DNA of 64,000 nt, taken from positions 1,798,001 through 1,862,000 of the forward strand of contig OZ219809.1 of NCBI GenBank assembly GCA_964291375.2. Direction: 5' to 3'. This DNA comes from 3107 sp001483205 (lineage in GTDB: Bacteria > Pseudomonadota > Alphaproteobacteria > Rhodobacterales > Rhodobacteraceae). The notes under the pieces are model-generated. The model saw only the letters and a program-made list of their open reading frames with translations. It was not told the DNA's origin and did not search any database. Below, one piece after another: positions 26,130-34,846 of the stretch (its first letter is position 1; each line of letters starts with the position of its first letter). The translations under genes were made by a program, and so were the position numbers.

Positions 26130-27116
26130 CTATTTGAGGTCCATTCCGACCCGCTTGTTGACAAACCGGTCGGTGGCCACCTGAGCGGCCTCAACCTCAC
26201 CGGCCTTGATGATGCCCGCCGCGACGGTCAGATCGATAAAGGCCTGAATACGGTCCATGTCGATTGCGCCGATGCCCGCCTCAAGCTGATAGCCGGTATC
26301 GATGATGCCCAGTGCCTTGAGCTGTGCGACCTCTCCTTGCAGCTTTTCCTCGGTCTGGTCCGGGTTGGCGGCAATGATGGCAGCATTGCCCGCAGAGTTG
26401 TCATTGTAGAGGTAGTTATACCATCCGATATTGGTGGCATCGATGAACCGCTGCACCAGATCAGGGGTGTTCTCGACCATCTCGACACGGGTTTCCACGG
26501 TTGTCGAATAGGTGTTCCAACCATAGTCGGCCAGCAGATAGGTCTCGACCTCGGCACCCGCGGCAGCGGCATAAAGCGGCTCTGCGGTGCCATAGCCCTG
26601 CTGAACCATCGCCTTGTCATTGAGGAACTCGGCAAGATTATACCCATAGGGGCGCAGACTTTCGTCCTTAAAGCCGTGCTCCGCCGTCATCCACTGCCAA
26701 AAGCTGAATTGCCCGTCTTTCGAGATCAGAATCTCCGGCGCATTCACCAGGTCTTCCCATCCCCCATAGCTGCCCTTATGGGCGATGATGACCTGGGGGT
26801 CTTTTTCAAAATAAGACGCGACGACGATTGTCGGGATTTCGTTGCGCACATTGTCCATCGACAACAGCAGGTTGCCCGCCATCAGAAAGTCGATCTTTCC
26901 GGCCTGAAGCAGCGGGCGGTTGTTCAACTGCGGCCCGCCCATCTGGATTTCGACATCAAGGCCGTATTTCTGATAGGTGCCGTCGGCCAGGGCCTGATAG
27001 AAACCGCCATGGCCACCCTGGGCCAGCCAGTTGGTCGCGAAGACAACTTTGTCCTGAGCGGTGGCGGCGGTCGCACAAAGCGTTGCGACAAATGTGGTAA
27101 GTGCCTTGATTTTCAT
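26130..27116 (-). CDS. ABC transporter substrate-binding protein, NMT1/THI5 type
   Basis: This 328-residue periplasmic protein has a signal peptide (MKIKALTTFVATLCATAATAQ) followed by VVFATNWLAQGGHGGFYQAL, the start of the NMT1/THI5/SsuA fold. Other marks are YGLDVEIQMGGPQ, AGKIDFLMAGNLLL and QVIIAHKGSYGGWEDL. Relatives bind pyrimidine precursors, thiamine precursors, alkylsulphonates or taurine. Together with the permease at 29669 and ATPase at 30519 it makes a complete importer. AGGAG lies six bases before the ATG. Confidence 0.88.
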   Translation of the reverse strand: MKIKALTTFVATLCATAATAQDKVVFATNWLAQGGHGGFYQALADGTYQKYGLDVEIQMGGPQLNNRPLLQAGKIDFLMAGNLLLSMDNVRNEIPTIVVASYFEKDPQVIIAHKGSYGGWEDLVNAPEILISKDGQFSFWQWMTAEHGFKDESLRPYGYNLAEFLNDKAMVQQGYGTAEPLYAAAAGAEVETYLLADYGWNTYSTTVETRVEMVENTPDLVQRFIDATNIGWYNYLYNDNSAGNAAIIAANPDQTEEKLQGEVAQLKALGIIDTGYQLEAGIGAIDMDRIQAFIDLTVAAGIIKAGEVEAAQVATDRFVNKRVGMDLK

Positions 27117-27142
27117 CTTGGGTCTCCTGTTGATATTTTCGG

Positions 27143-28510
27143 TCAGGGTCTTGCCATTTCCGGCGTCCAGCCCCGGGTTTTTCCCGGATTCATCAGGCCG
27201 AAAGGGTCTGCCTCTTTTTTGAAGTCGATCTGGGTGCTGTCGATCTCTTTCATCCCGCCGTCCTCGATGGTCACGGCGTGGGGATCGAAGATGGTGCAGC
27301 CATCAAGCTCTGTCATTTCGCCGATGATGGCATACATGCGTTCTTTCGAGGTCCACCGGACAAGGGGCAGCGCAAATATCTGCACCTCGCCGTCCATCCG
27401 GGCCATTTCATGGTGGAACAGAACCTCATCGCCATAGCGTTCGATCTGGTGCATCACGAGGGCCGGGTCGAAGGGCCGGGGATAGGCAACCTGAAGATAG
27501 GACCAATCCTCCGGCTCGGACTTGAGCGCCTGAAGCGTGGTGTGGTTCCAGCCGCATTCCCAGGCCGGGGGCAGGTTGGCGGCTTCCATTTCTTGCAGGG
27601 GTTTCGCCAGGGCGATTTCCCCCCCGCAAGCGGCAACCTGCATCCGAAAATCATCCATCGCATCAGGGGCGATCATGGAAAACACCGCGTCACGGTCTGC
27701 CGGGAAATAGCCGGTCAGTCGTCTGTAAAACGGGGCAAATCGTCCCTCGACCACGGTCATAAGATAGGCGTCAAGCCTGCTCTTCTGCGCATTCTCTGCA
27801 AATCTCAGGCCCGCACCATAATCCGGGAACAGCGCAATGGTATGGAGCCAGTCGGTCGCCGGTGTAAGCGCGTAATCCAGCGCGGTGATGATACCGTTCG
27901 TGCCATAGGCATGTAACGCTTTGAGCGTTTCCCTGCCGTGCAGCTCAATGATGCGCGGTTCCTGCTCGACAGTCACAATCCGCAAATAGGTGATATTGGC
28001 ACCATCGCGCAACATGCCATGGCGAAGCGATCCGATGCCGCCCGACCCACCGGCGATAAACCCGCCGACCGTGGCAAGGCGCTTGGTGGACGGAAACATC
28101 GACAGCATCTGGCCGGTTTCGGCGGCGGCCTTCTCGAGCGTTTCCAGACGTGTGCCCGCCTCGCAGAGCGCACGGCCTTCGGAAATTTCAAGTATCCGGG
28201 AAAGTCTGGTGGTTTCCAGAATTGCGCCCCCCTCTAAGGGGACACATTGGCCGTAATTTCCGGTGCCACCGCCACGAAGCGTCAGAGGAATCCGGTGACG
28301 GGCGGCAGCGGCGGCTATGGTGATAACCTCGGCTTCGGATTTGGGGACAACAATCAGTTGCCCTTCCTTCCCGTCAAGCTGCGCTTTCAGAATGGGCGAA
28401 TACCAATAGTAATCCCTGGATTTTGCGGCCAGCAATTTTGCATCATCGCGCCAGTCAATGTCGCCAAGCTCTGCGCGAAAGGTATCCATCCGGTGTTGCG
28501 GAACGCTCAT
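27143..28510 (-). CDS. FAD-binding oxidoreductase (PCMH/GlcD type)
   Basis: This 455-residue flavoprotein has the PCMH FAD fold. The pyrophosphate loop is seen as IPLTLRGGGTGNYGQCVPLEGG, the next flavin contact as VGGFIAGGSGGIGSLRHGMLRDG, and EAGTRLETLEKAAAE connects them. A less conserved substrate domain follows, with FHHEMARMDGEVQIFALPLVRW near the end. Such enzymes oxidise 2-hydroxy acids, alcohols or ring carbons. The substrate here cannot be read from sequence. The start overlaps the upstream amidohydrolase stop by four bases (ATGA), showing coupling. Confidence 0.85.
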   Translation of the reverse strand: MSVPQHRMDTFRAELGDIDWRDDAKLLAAKSRDYYWYSPILKAQLDGKEGQLIVVPKSEAEVITIAAAAARHRIPLTLRGGGTGNYGQCVPLEGGAILETTRLSRILEISEGRALCEAGTRLETLEKAAAETGQMLSMFPSTKRLATVGGFIAGGSGGIGSLRHGMLRDGANITYLRIVTVEQEPRIIELHGRETLKALHAYGTNGIITALDYALTPATDWLHTIALFPDYGAGLRFAENAQKSRLDAYLMTVVEGRFAPFYRRLTGYFPADRDAVFSMIAPDAMDDFRMQVAACGGEIALAKPLQEMEAANLPPAWECGWNHTTLQALKSEPEDWSYLQVAYPRPFDPALVMHQIERYGDEVLFHHEMARMDGEVQIFALPLVRWTSKERMYAIIGEMTELDGCTIFDPHAVTIEDGGMKEIDSTQIDFKKEADPFGLMNPGKTRGWTPEMARP

Positions 28511-29697
28511 GCTGCTTTTTCTCCGCTAACGCTGGCGTGACCGTGCCGAACGATCCGGCGCCGGGCACGGGCCGTCCGCAGGGCGTCGTCCCAGCTTTGC
28601 CCGTCTATCAGGACGAAATTCGCCGGGGCACCGACGGCGATTTCAGGCAGGTCAAACCCGATCACACGGGCCGGATCGCGGGTGATGGCCCCGATCCATT
28701 CAGAGGGCGCAAGATGCCCGCACAAGGTCGCAAGCCGCAGTGTTTCCAGCGCGTCATAGCTGCCATACGGATAGAATGCGTCGGCAACGTTATCCGCCCC
28801 CAACAGCACGCGGACCCCTGCGGCGTTCAGTTCGTGCAGGGGTGCGAGACCACGCAGGCGCGGCGTGCGACCGGGCTGGTTGTCTTGCAGCCACTGATTA
28901 GTGGTTGGCATCACCGTCAGCGCAACGCCCGCCTTCGCCGCGCCCTCTATGGCGCGCTGCGTCTCGGCCTGCGACCGCACCGACAAAGAGCAGGCATGTC
29001 CGCACAACACACGCCCGCCAAGGCGGTGTTTCCCGGTCAGGGCAACGATGTGATCAAAGGCGTCCGCCTCGACCTCCAGCCCTTCATCAACGTGGAAATC
29101 CAGCGCGAGGTCATATTTTATGGCGCGTGAAACCACGTAATCCAGCCGATCCCGCAGGTCTCTGTTGCGATAGACAAAGCACCCCAGCACTTCACCGTCG
29201 CGGGCAACCTCTGCCGCAATCGCGTCCCCGAATGCCGGGTCTCCCAACATGTCGAGCGAGGTCAGCGAGGCCCGTTGAATCCGGACCATATCCCGCCAGT
29301 CCTGAGCAATTTCACCCAGAACACTCCAGGCCAGAGGCAGGCCGGGGGCTGTCCAGTCGATATGGCTGCGCAGGGCGGCGATACCATTTGCATGGGCTTC
29401 CCGGAGCGCGCGGGTCATCCGCTGGCGCATATCTGCCTCGGTCCAACCGGCCGCATCGGCTGCCATGGCCTCGATGGCCCCGAACAGGCCCGGTCTGCCC
29501 CCAGGGCAGCGCGCGGCGGTAAAGGTCTTGTCCAGGTGAACATGAGGATCAACCATCAGCGGCAGGATGACCTGATGCGCGGGTTCCTCCATCGGGGTGA
29601 TCTCTGCGATGCGTCCGTTTCGCACGGTGATGGATACCGTGCGCCCCTGATGGTGGATATGCGGGAAATCAGCTTTCACGTTGCAGCTCGCTTTCAT
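28507..29697 (-). CDS. Metal-dependent amidohydrolase, cytosine deaminase-like
   Basis: This 396-residue enzyme resembles CodA-type cytosine deaminases. The metal site is laid out as VDPHVHLDKTF (HxH), LDFHVDEG (H and the catalytic E), CGHACSL (H) and LLGADNVADAFYPYG (D). The layout matches deaminases of cytosine, isocytosine and related imino rings, but position-specific residues for cytosine cannot be confirmed by eye. It overlaps the permease stop by 29 bases. With RidA and a creatininase-family gene in the operon, hydrolysis of an N-heterocycle is the best guess. Confidence 0.85.
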   Translation of the reverse strand: MKASCNVKADFPHIHHQGRTVSITVRNGRIAEITPMEEPAHQVILPLMVDPHVHLDKTFTAARCPGGRPGLFGAIEAMAADAAGWTEADMRQRMTRALREAHANGIAALRSHIDWTAPGLPLAWSVLGEIAQDWRDMVRIQRASLTSLDMLGDPAFGDAIAAEVARDGEVLGCFVYRNRDLRDRLDYVVSRAIKYDLALDFHVDEGLEVEADAFDHIVALTGKHRLGGRVLCGHACSLSVRSQAETQRAIEGAAKAGVALTVMPTTNQWLQDNQPGRTPRLRGLAPLHELNAAGVRVLLGADNVADAFYPYGSYDALETLRLATLCGHLAPSEWIGAITRDPARVIGFDLPEIAVGAPANFVLIDGQSWDDALRTARARRRIVRHGHASVSGEKAA

Positions 29698-30541
29698 GCC
29701 AGTGACCCAGCACCTTGCGGGACGCCCAGTTGGTCAACAGAAAAATCGCAATACCCAAGAGCGACACAAGGACCAGGGCCGCAAACATCCGTGGAATCTC
29801 GCTGCGGAAAGAGCTTTCAATGATCCGGCTTGCCAGCCCGGTGTTCTGCCCCGCCGCCCCGGCAACAAATTCGGCAACCACGGCCCCGATAAGGGAAAGG
29901 CCACCAGCAACCTTCAAAGCCGCCATGAAATACGGAAGCGCAGAGGGGACCAGCAGATAGCACAGCCGCTGCCAGGGTGTCGCATTATAGAGCGTGAACA
30001 GATCACGCAGGTTGTGATCCGCCGACCGCAGGCCGATCACGGTGTTCGACAGTATCGGAAAGAACGCAACGATCCAGGCACAGATCAGAAGCGCGGCAAA
30101 GGTGCTGTCAACATAAATCAGGATCAGCGGCGCGATAGCGATAACGGGTGTCACCTGAAGGATCACCGCAAAGGGAAACAGGCTAAGCTCTACCGGACGC
30201 GACAGGGCAAAGAGCGCCCCCAGAATGACGCCGCCAATAATGGCCAGCAACAGCGAAAAGAAGGTCAGCTTTACGGTGAACCAGGCAGAGGCCATCAGGG
30301 ACGGCCCGTCGGTCACCAGCGTTTGCGCAATGACGCTTGGGGCCGGGATCAGATATTTCGGGATTTCGTGATACCAGACCTGAAACTCCCAGAAACCGAT
30401 TGCGGCGCACAGCATCACGACCGGCATGACAAATGATAAAATACGCTCTCGCCGTGCGCGGCGCAAAGGCACCGTGTTGAGGGGGGCGCTTTGCTCCGGG
30501 GCGCTTTCGGGCAGGGTTTCAGTGGTCAATGTCTTCGGCAT
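29669..30541 (-). CDS. ABC transporter permease (NitT/TauT type)
   Basis: This 290-residue inner membrane permease belongs to the SsuC/TauC/ThiX class. It has about six helices, a charged N-terminal tail, and the EAA loop seen near DLFTLYNATPWQRLCYLLVP, which contacts the ATPase. The FPILSNTVIGLRSAD segment is typical of the class. It overlaps both the ATPase gene (23 bases) and the amidohydrolase gene, so it is part of one transcript. Confidence 0.92.
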   Translation of the reverse strand: MPKTLTTETLPESAPEQSAPLNTVPLRRARRERILSFVMPVVMLCAAIGFWEFQVWYHEIPKYLIPAPSVIAQTLVTDGPSLMASAWFTVKLTFFSLLLAIIGGVILGALFALSRPVELSLFPFAVILQVTPVIAIAPLILIYVDSTFAALLICAWIVAFFPILSNTVIGLRSADHNLRDLFTLYNATPWQRLCYLLVPSALPYFMAALKVAGGLSLIGAVVAEFVAGAAGQNTGLASRIIESSFRSEIPRMFAALVLVSLLGIAIFLLTNWASRKVLGHWHESELQRES

Positions 30542-31295
30542 CCAGCGTCCTCTTCAGAGCTTCGGAAATGCGATGAGCTTCGGCAGAAAACGCCGCGCTG
30601 GTGCGCCAGTCTTCGGTGCGCGGCCAAGGGGTTTCCAGTGACATCTCTGCCGCCAAGCGGCCCGGTCGTGCCGCCATGATCATCACGCGGGTGGACAGAT
30701 AGACCGACTCGAACACGGAATGCGTGACGAAGATCACCGTCAGATTGTGTTCTTTTGCAAGCTGCGTCACATCGTTGTTCAGCTTGGAACGTGTCATTTC
30801 GTCCAGGGCGGCGAAAGGTTCGTCCATCAACAGGATGCGCGGGCGGGTCACCAGTGCGCGCGCGATCGAGACGCGCATCTTCATCCCGCCGGACAGTTCC
30901 CTCGGATAGGCATCGGCGAATTTTGACAGACCAACCTCTTTAAGGGCTTCGGTCACCCGCGGCCCGGCCTGATCCGGCTTTATGCCTGCGAGCTTGAGCG
31001 GCAGAAAGACATTTTGATAAGCTGTCGCCCAGGGCATCAGTGTCGGATCCTGAAAGACGAACCCAAGGTCCTGTTCGGTCTCTCCGGTGGGGGGTGTGAT
31101 CGTGATCGTGCCTGATGTCACCGGCAAAAGGCCTGAAATGACCTTGAGGGCCGTCGATTTCCCGCACCCCGAGGGGCCAAGAAACGTGACAAAATCACCT
31201 TCATTGATGGTCAGGCTCATGTTGTCCACAGCCAGCACGGTTTCGCCGAACCGCTTTGACACCCGGTCCATGATTATGATCGGCTGTCCGGTCAT
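30519..31295 (-). CDS. ABC transporter ATP-binding protein (NitT/TauT type)
   Basis: This 258-residue ATPase powers the importer formed with the adjacent permease and binding protein. Walker A is LGPSGCGKSTAL, the Q loop is FVFQDPTLMPWA, the signature is ELSGGMKMRVSIARAL, Walker B is ILLMDEPFAALD, and the switch histidine is in VIFVTHSVFES. It matches SsuB/TauB/ThiZ proteins. The start overlaps the upstream creatininase-family stop (ATGA). Confidence 0.94.
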   Translation of the reverse strand: MTGQPIIIMDRVSKRFGETVLAVDNMSLTINEGDFVTFLGPSGCGKSTALKVISGLLPVTSGTITITPPTGETEQDLGFVFQDPTLMPWATAYQNVFLPLKLAGIKPDQAGPRVTEALKEVGLSKFADAYPRELSGGMKMRVSIARALVTRPRILLMDEPFAALDEMTRSKLNNDVTQLAKEHNLTVIFVTHSVFESVYLSTRVMIMAARPGRLAAEMSLETPWPRTEDWRTSAAFSAEAHRISEALKRTLDAEDIDH

Positions 31296-32107
31296 GTGCG
31301 CCCGTCCGGGTTGGCAGGGGTGTCGAGAAAACTCAAAGGCGTGGCATGGACTTCCTTCAGAAGGCTGACGAGCTGCCGCGCCGCGTGATCCAGAACCGCC
31401 TTGCCCTTTTCCGGCGTTGCGGCTGCCGCATTTCCGCAGGCCCCAAAGGCATTCAGGTCTTGCGCCTGCCAGCCGAGTTTTCCGGCCCCTGTCAGACCAA
31501 GCAACCGGTTCTGATCGGCCATATCCGCAACCGTCGGGCGGAAATCACGGGCGTGCTCCATGGCGACATGTTCGGGGCTGAGCGCGCGCATCACGCTTGT
31601 CTCCATGTCACCGGCATGAATGCCAAAGCGCTGCTCCCCGGCGGAAAACAGCCCGTCGGGCAAGCCCATCGCGAACCAACTGGCCCCGACTGTCAGCATC
31701 CGGTGTTTGATACGCAGATCACGCGCAACTATATCCATCGGCGCGATCTGACCGCCGTGGGCGTTCAGAATAACCAGCTTGTGAACACCGGCAGCCGCCA
31801 CACTGTCGCCGATCTCCATCCACATGGCGATCAGCGTCTGCGCAGAAAATGTCAGCGTTCCCGGCCATCTGCTATGTTCGTTGGATTTGCCAACCGGCAG
31901 CGTCGGCAGGAACAGAACCGGCAAATCATCCGGCAGCATCGGCACAGTGGCCGAGACAATGCCGTCAACAATGGCCTGATCGACCGACAACGGAAGATGT
32001 GGCCCGTGTTGTTCAATCGCCCCGACGGGCAGCACAGCGATCAGCGCCGAGCGGTCAAGCCTGGCGAAAGCGTGCGCCGTATAATTTGCCCAGAACCGTT
32101 CTGTCAT
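31292..32107 (-). CDS. Creatininase-family amidohydrolase
   Basis: This 271-residue protein belongs to the creatininase/creatinine amidohydrolase family, which opens cyclic amides using two metal ions. Metal-site motifs are LPVGAIEQHGPHLPLSVD near residue 30, GKSNEHSRWPGTLTF, VILNAHGGQ and IHAGDMETS. Family members act on creatinine, on formamidopyrimidines in riboflavin/F420 synthesis and on other lactams. The start at 32107 gives MTERFWANYTAHAF; a longer open frame to 32305 overlaps the upstream gene. Only four bases separate it from the E1-like gene. Confidence 0.87.
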   Translation of the reverse strand: MTERFWANYTAHAFARLDRSALIAVLPVGAIEQHGPHLPLSVDQAIVDGIVSATVPMLPDDLPVLFLPTLPVGKSNEHSRWPGTLTFSAQTLIAMWMEIGDSVAAAGVHKLVILNAHGGQIAPMDIVARDLRIKHRMLTVGASWFAMGLPDGLFSAGEQRFGIHAGDMETSVMRALSPEHVAMEHARDFRPTVADMADQNRLLGLTGAGKLGWQAQDLNAFGACGNAAAATPEKGKAVLDHAARQLVSLLKEVHATPLSFLDTPANPDGRT

Positions 32108-32111
32108 GCGC

Positions 32112-34502
32112 CTACACCGCCATCCGCAGCGGACGCCCGGCCGACAACCTCTCGACAACCCGCAGGATCGAATTTCGGTCAATCCCGAAATGACGATAAA
32201 GATCACGGACGGTCCCCGTCTGGCCGAAATGTTCCACACCAAGACCGGCGGTGCGGTGACCATGGACTGACCCGAGCCAGGACAGCGTTGCCGGGTGGCC
32301 ATCAATCACCGTCACGATCAGACAGTCGCGCGGCAACGGGGCGAGCAATGTCTCGATATGGCTTTTGAAGGGCTTGCCCTGCACATGCGCGGCCTGCGCC
32401 GCCTGCCACCCTGCATTGAGGCGATCAGCAGAGGTCACCGCCAGAATGCCCAGGTCGCGCCGCCCTTCGGCCAGCGCAGCGGCAGAGGCCAGGGCCTCGG
32501 TCACCACGGCCCCCTGATAAGCGATGACAACATCGCAATTCGGTCCCGGCTCGCGCAGCCAATATGCCCCGTCAATCACCCCCCGGCGAATATCCTGCAT
32601 ATCCCGCTGCGGCTGTTCGATGGGGCGGCTCGACAGGCGAAGGTATACAGACCCGCCATCCCCGTCACGCTTCCAGTCTGACGCATCGGTTTCCGTGTCC
32701 CGCTCGCGCTGGATATAGTCAAACGCCCATTCCATCACACAGGCCAGCTCATCCGCGAAAGCGGGTTCAAAACTTGCCAGCCCGTCCTGCGATATTCCGA
32801 TCAGGGGCGTTGCGATAGATTGATGCGCCCCGCCCTCGGGGGCCAGCGAAACGCCCGACGGTGTTGCGACCAGCAGAAAGCGGGCGTCCTGGTAGCAGGC
32901 ATAGTTGAGCGCATCAAGCCCGCGGGAAATGAACGGATCATAGACAGTGCCGACCGGCAAGAGACGCTCGCCGAACAGACTATGGGACAGCCCCGCCGCC
33001 CCGAGCGCCAGCATCAGGTTCATTTCAGCGATGCCGAGCTCCAAATGCTGTCCTTGCGGCGAGAATTGCCATTTCTGTATGGACGGCACCTTTTCATCCC
33101 GAAAGGTATCTGTCTGTTCGGACGTTGCGAAAAGGCCGCGCCGGTTCACCCACCCGCCAAGATTGGTCGAGACGGTGACATCCGGGGATATGGTCAGGAT
33201 GCGATCCGCCATCGGTGCCTCTGACTTCGCGAGGTCGGCGATGATTTTTCCGAAAGCTGCCTGGGTTGAAATCTCCGCATCCGGTGGCGGGGGGATCGCG
33301 GGAACATCCAGCCGTGTCGCGGACAGCCTGCGATCTGTTTTTGCAAAAAAGGGAAGCTGTGCCATCATATCGGCCATCTCGGTATCGCTTAAGGGTATGC
33401 CCTCTGCCGGATCCCATTCATGCCCCTCTCGAATGTTCATTTGGGCGGCGAATTCGGCCATCTGGCCTTTGGTCAGCAGACCGGCGTGGTTGTCCTTGTG
33501 GCCCGCCAAAGGCGTGCCCCAGCCTTTTATGGTGTAAGCTAAGAAAACGGTTGGTCGCTCGTGTTCGGAAGCGGCATCAAAGGCGTCGCAGAGTGTGTCA
33601 AGACAATGCCCGCCAAGGTTCCCCATAAGCGTGGCCAGTTCTGCGTCGTCACGACGGTCAATCAAGGCGCTCACCGCGCCCTGGTCGCCAATGTCATCAT
33701 GCAACCGCGCGCGCCAGGCGCTGCCACCCTGAAAGGTCAGCGCCGAATAAAGCTGGTTCGGGCAGGCATCAATCCAGCGGCGCAAAGCCTCTCCGCCCGG
33801 CTCCTGAAAAGCCGCATGTTGCAGGGCACCATATTTGAGGCGCACAACGTCCCAGCCAAAGACCGTGAAAATCCCTTCTATCCGTTCGGAAAGGCCCTCG
33901 CGCACGATACCGTCGAGGCTTTGACGATTATAGTCGATAATCCACCAGCAATTTCGCAGGTTATGCTTCCACCCCTCTTGCAGGCACTCGTAAACATTGC
34001 CTTCGTCAAGTTCCGCATCTCCAACCACCGCGACCATGCGCCCTTCCGGCATCTGCCCCCAACCGCGCGCTTTGACAAAATCCTGAACAATGCTTGCGAA
34101 GGGGAGTATCGCAACGCCCAGACCCACAGAGCCGGTCGAGAAATCCACATCTGCCTTGTCCTTTGTCCGGCTCGGATAGCTTTGCGCCCCGCCAAAGGCA
34201 CGAAAGCGCTTCAGGTGTTCCAGCGGATGGCGTCCGGCCAGGTATTGCAGGGCGTAGAAGACAGGGGCTGAATGAGGCTTGACCGCCACACGATCCTGCG
34301 GCCTGAGCGAATGCCCGTAGAGTGCCGTCATCAGCGTCACCACCGAGGCACAACTTGCCTGATGGCCGCCAACCTTCAGACCATCGGTCGTTTCGCGCAG
34401 ATGGTTGGCGTTGTGGATCATCCAGCAGGATAACCACAGCAGCCGGGCCTGAAGGATTTCAAGTCGGCTCTTTTCAGTTGCGGGCACTGATCCGGGTTTC
34501 AT
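32112..34502 (-). CDS. Thiamine diphosphate enzyme, AceE/transketolase type
   Basis: This 796-residue protein has the homodimeric pyruvate dehydrogenase E1/transketolase fold. The ThDP motif reads VVGDAELDEGNVYECLQEG through DYNRQSLDG. KPHSAPVFYALQYLAG, RAFGGAQSYPSRTKDK and FSTGSVGLGVA resemble AceE more than classical transketolase. The pyrimidine domain holds LGIAEMNLMLALGAAGLS, with the glutamate that activates ThDP. It would decarboxylate or transfer a two-carbon unit from a 2-oxo acid or ketose. It is about 90 residues shorter than AceE, and no E2/E3 genes are present, so a role specific to this operon is inferred. It is the first gene after the promoter at 34.52-34.56 kb. Confidence 0.82.
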   Translation of the reverse strand: MKPGSVPATEKSRLEILQARLLWLSCWMIHNANHLRETTDGLKVGGHQASCASVVTLMTALYGHSLRPQDRVAVKPHSAPVFYALQYLAGRHPLEHLKRFRAFGGAQSYPSRTKDKADVDFSTGSVGLGVAILPFASIVQDFVKARGWGQMPEGRMVAVVGDAELDEGNVYECLQEGWKHNLRNCWWIIDYNRQSLDGIVREGLSERIEGIFTVFGWDVVRLKYGALQHAAFQEPGGEALRRWIDACPNQLYSALTFQGGSAWRARLHDDIGDQGAVSALIDRRDDAELATLMGNLGGHCLDTLCDAFDAASEHERPTVFLAYTIKGWGTPLAGHKDNHAGLLTKGQMAEFAAQMNIREGHEWDPAEGIPLSDTEMADMMAQLPFFAKTDRRLSATRLDVPAIPPPPDAEISTQAAFGKIIADLAKSEAPMADRILTISPDVTVSTNLGGWVNRRGLFATSEQTDTFRDEKVPSIQKWQFSPQGQHLELGIAEMNLMLALGAAGLSHSLFGERLLPVGTVYDPFISRGLDALNYACYQDARFLLVATPSGVSLAPEGGAHQSIATPLIGISQDGLASFEPAFADELACVMEWAFDYIQRERDTETDASDWKRDGDGGSVYLRLSSRPIEQPQRDMQDIRRGVIDGAYWLREPGPNCDVVIAYQGAVVTEALASAAALAEGRRDLGILAVTSADRLNAGWQAAQAAHVQGKPFKSHIETLLAPLPRDCLIVTVIDGHPATLSWLGSVHGHRTAGLGVEHFGQTGTVRDLYRHFGIDRNSILRVVERLSAGRPLRMAV

Positions 34503-34522
34503 GGCGGTCAGTTTAATCTTAC

Positions 34523-34563
34523 TTAACCAAATGTCAAACCTTTTGATTAGACCATTTGGTTTG
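34523..34563 (-). promoter_or_regulatory. Operon promoter with two RutR-box-like operators
   Basis: Two near-palindromes sit 10 bases apart: TTAACCAAATGTCAA (34523-34537) and TAGACCATTTGGTTTG (34548-34563). Both resemble the RutR consensus TTGACCA-NN-TGGTCAA; the first lacks one G and the second has weaker right-hand bases. On the minus strand TTGACA (the -35) falls inside the first box, 16 bases before TAAACT as -10. A RutR-like TetR protein is encoded as the last gene of this operon, so negative autoregulation is likely. Confidence 0.6.
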
Positions 34564-34568
34564 TTTTA

Positions 34569-34612
34569 AGAAAGCCCCTGCATGATGGCGTATTGCCAGC
34601 CAAACCGCCCCC
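34569..34612. repeat. Partial family A terminus
   Basis: GAAAGCCCCTGCATGATGGC, then GTATTGCCAGCCAAACCG, matches the first 40 bases of the family A element with substitutions. No second terminus is present before the Trm112 stop. Confidence 0.45.
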
Positions 34613-34621
34613 CCCAGGTGA

Positions 34622-34846
34622 TCAGTCATCCAGCGCGCGCGCTTCGTCCACCAGCATGACCGGAATGCCGCCCCGGATCGGGAAGGCGAGCCTGGCAGCG
34701 TCTGAGATCAGCTCTCCGGCGGCGGCATCATACCGCAATGTGCCGCCGGTGCGCGGGCAGACCAGTGCCTCAAGCATCCTCGGGTCAAAACCCGTGCGGG
34801 CCTCGCCGCGATCATCGGTGCGGTCATCATTACCGGCATCAGTCAT
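34622..34846 (-). CDS. Trm112 family protein
   Basis: This 74-residue protein carries the Trm112-like fold: DPRMLEALVCPRTGGTLRYDAAAGELISDAARLAFPIRGGIPVMLVDEARAL. Eukaryotic Trm112 activates tRNA, rRNA and protein methyltransferases; the bacterial role is largely unknown. Most bacterial members have a CP-x-C pattern; here a single Cys (VCP) remains and the second is RTGG, so no zinc site is expected. The start at 34846 overlaps the LON-domain gene stop (ATGA). Confidence 0.85.
   Translation of the reverse strand: MTDAGNDDRTDDRGEARTGFDPRMLEALVCPRTGGTLRYDAAAGELISDAARLAFPIRGGIPVMLVDEARALDD

Noticed and set aside
25585..26184. Plus-strand frame of 199 residues
   Set aside because: It is exactly antisense to the flavodoxin-fold oxidoreductase, which has clear motifs.
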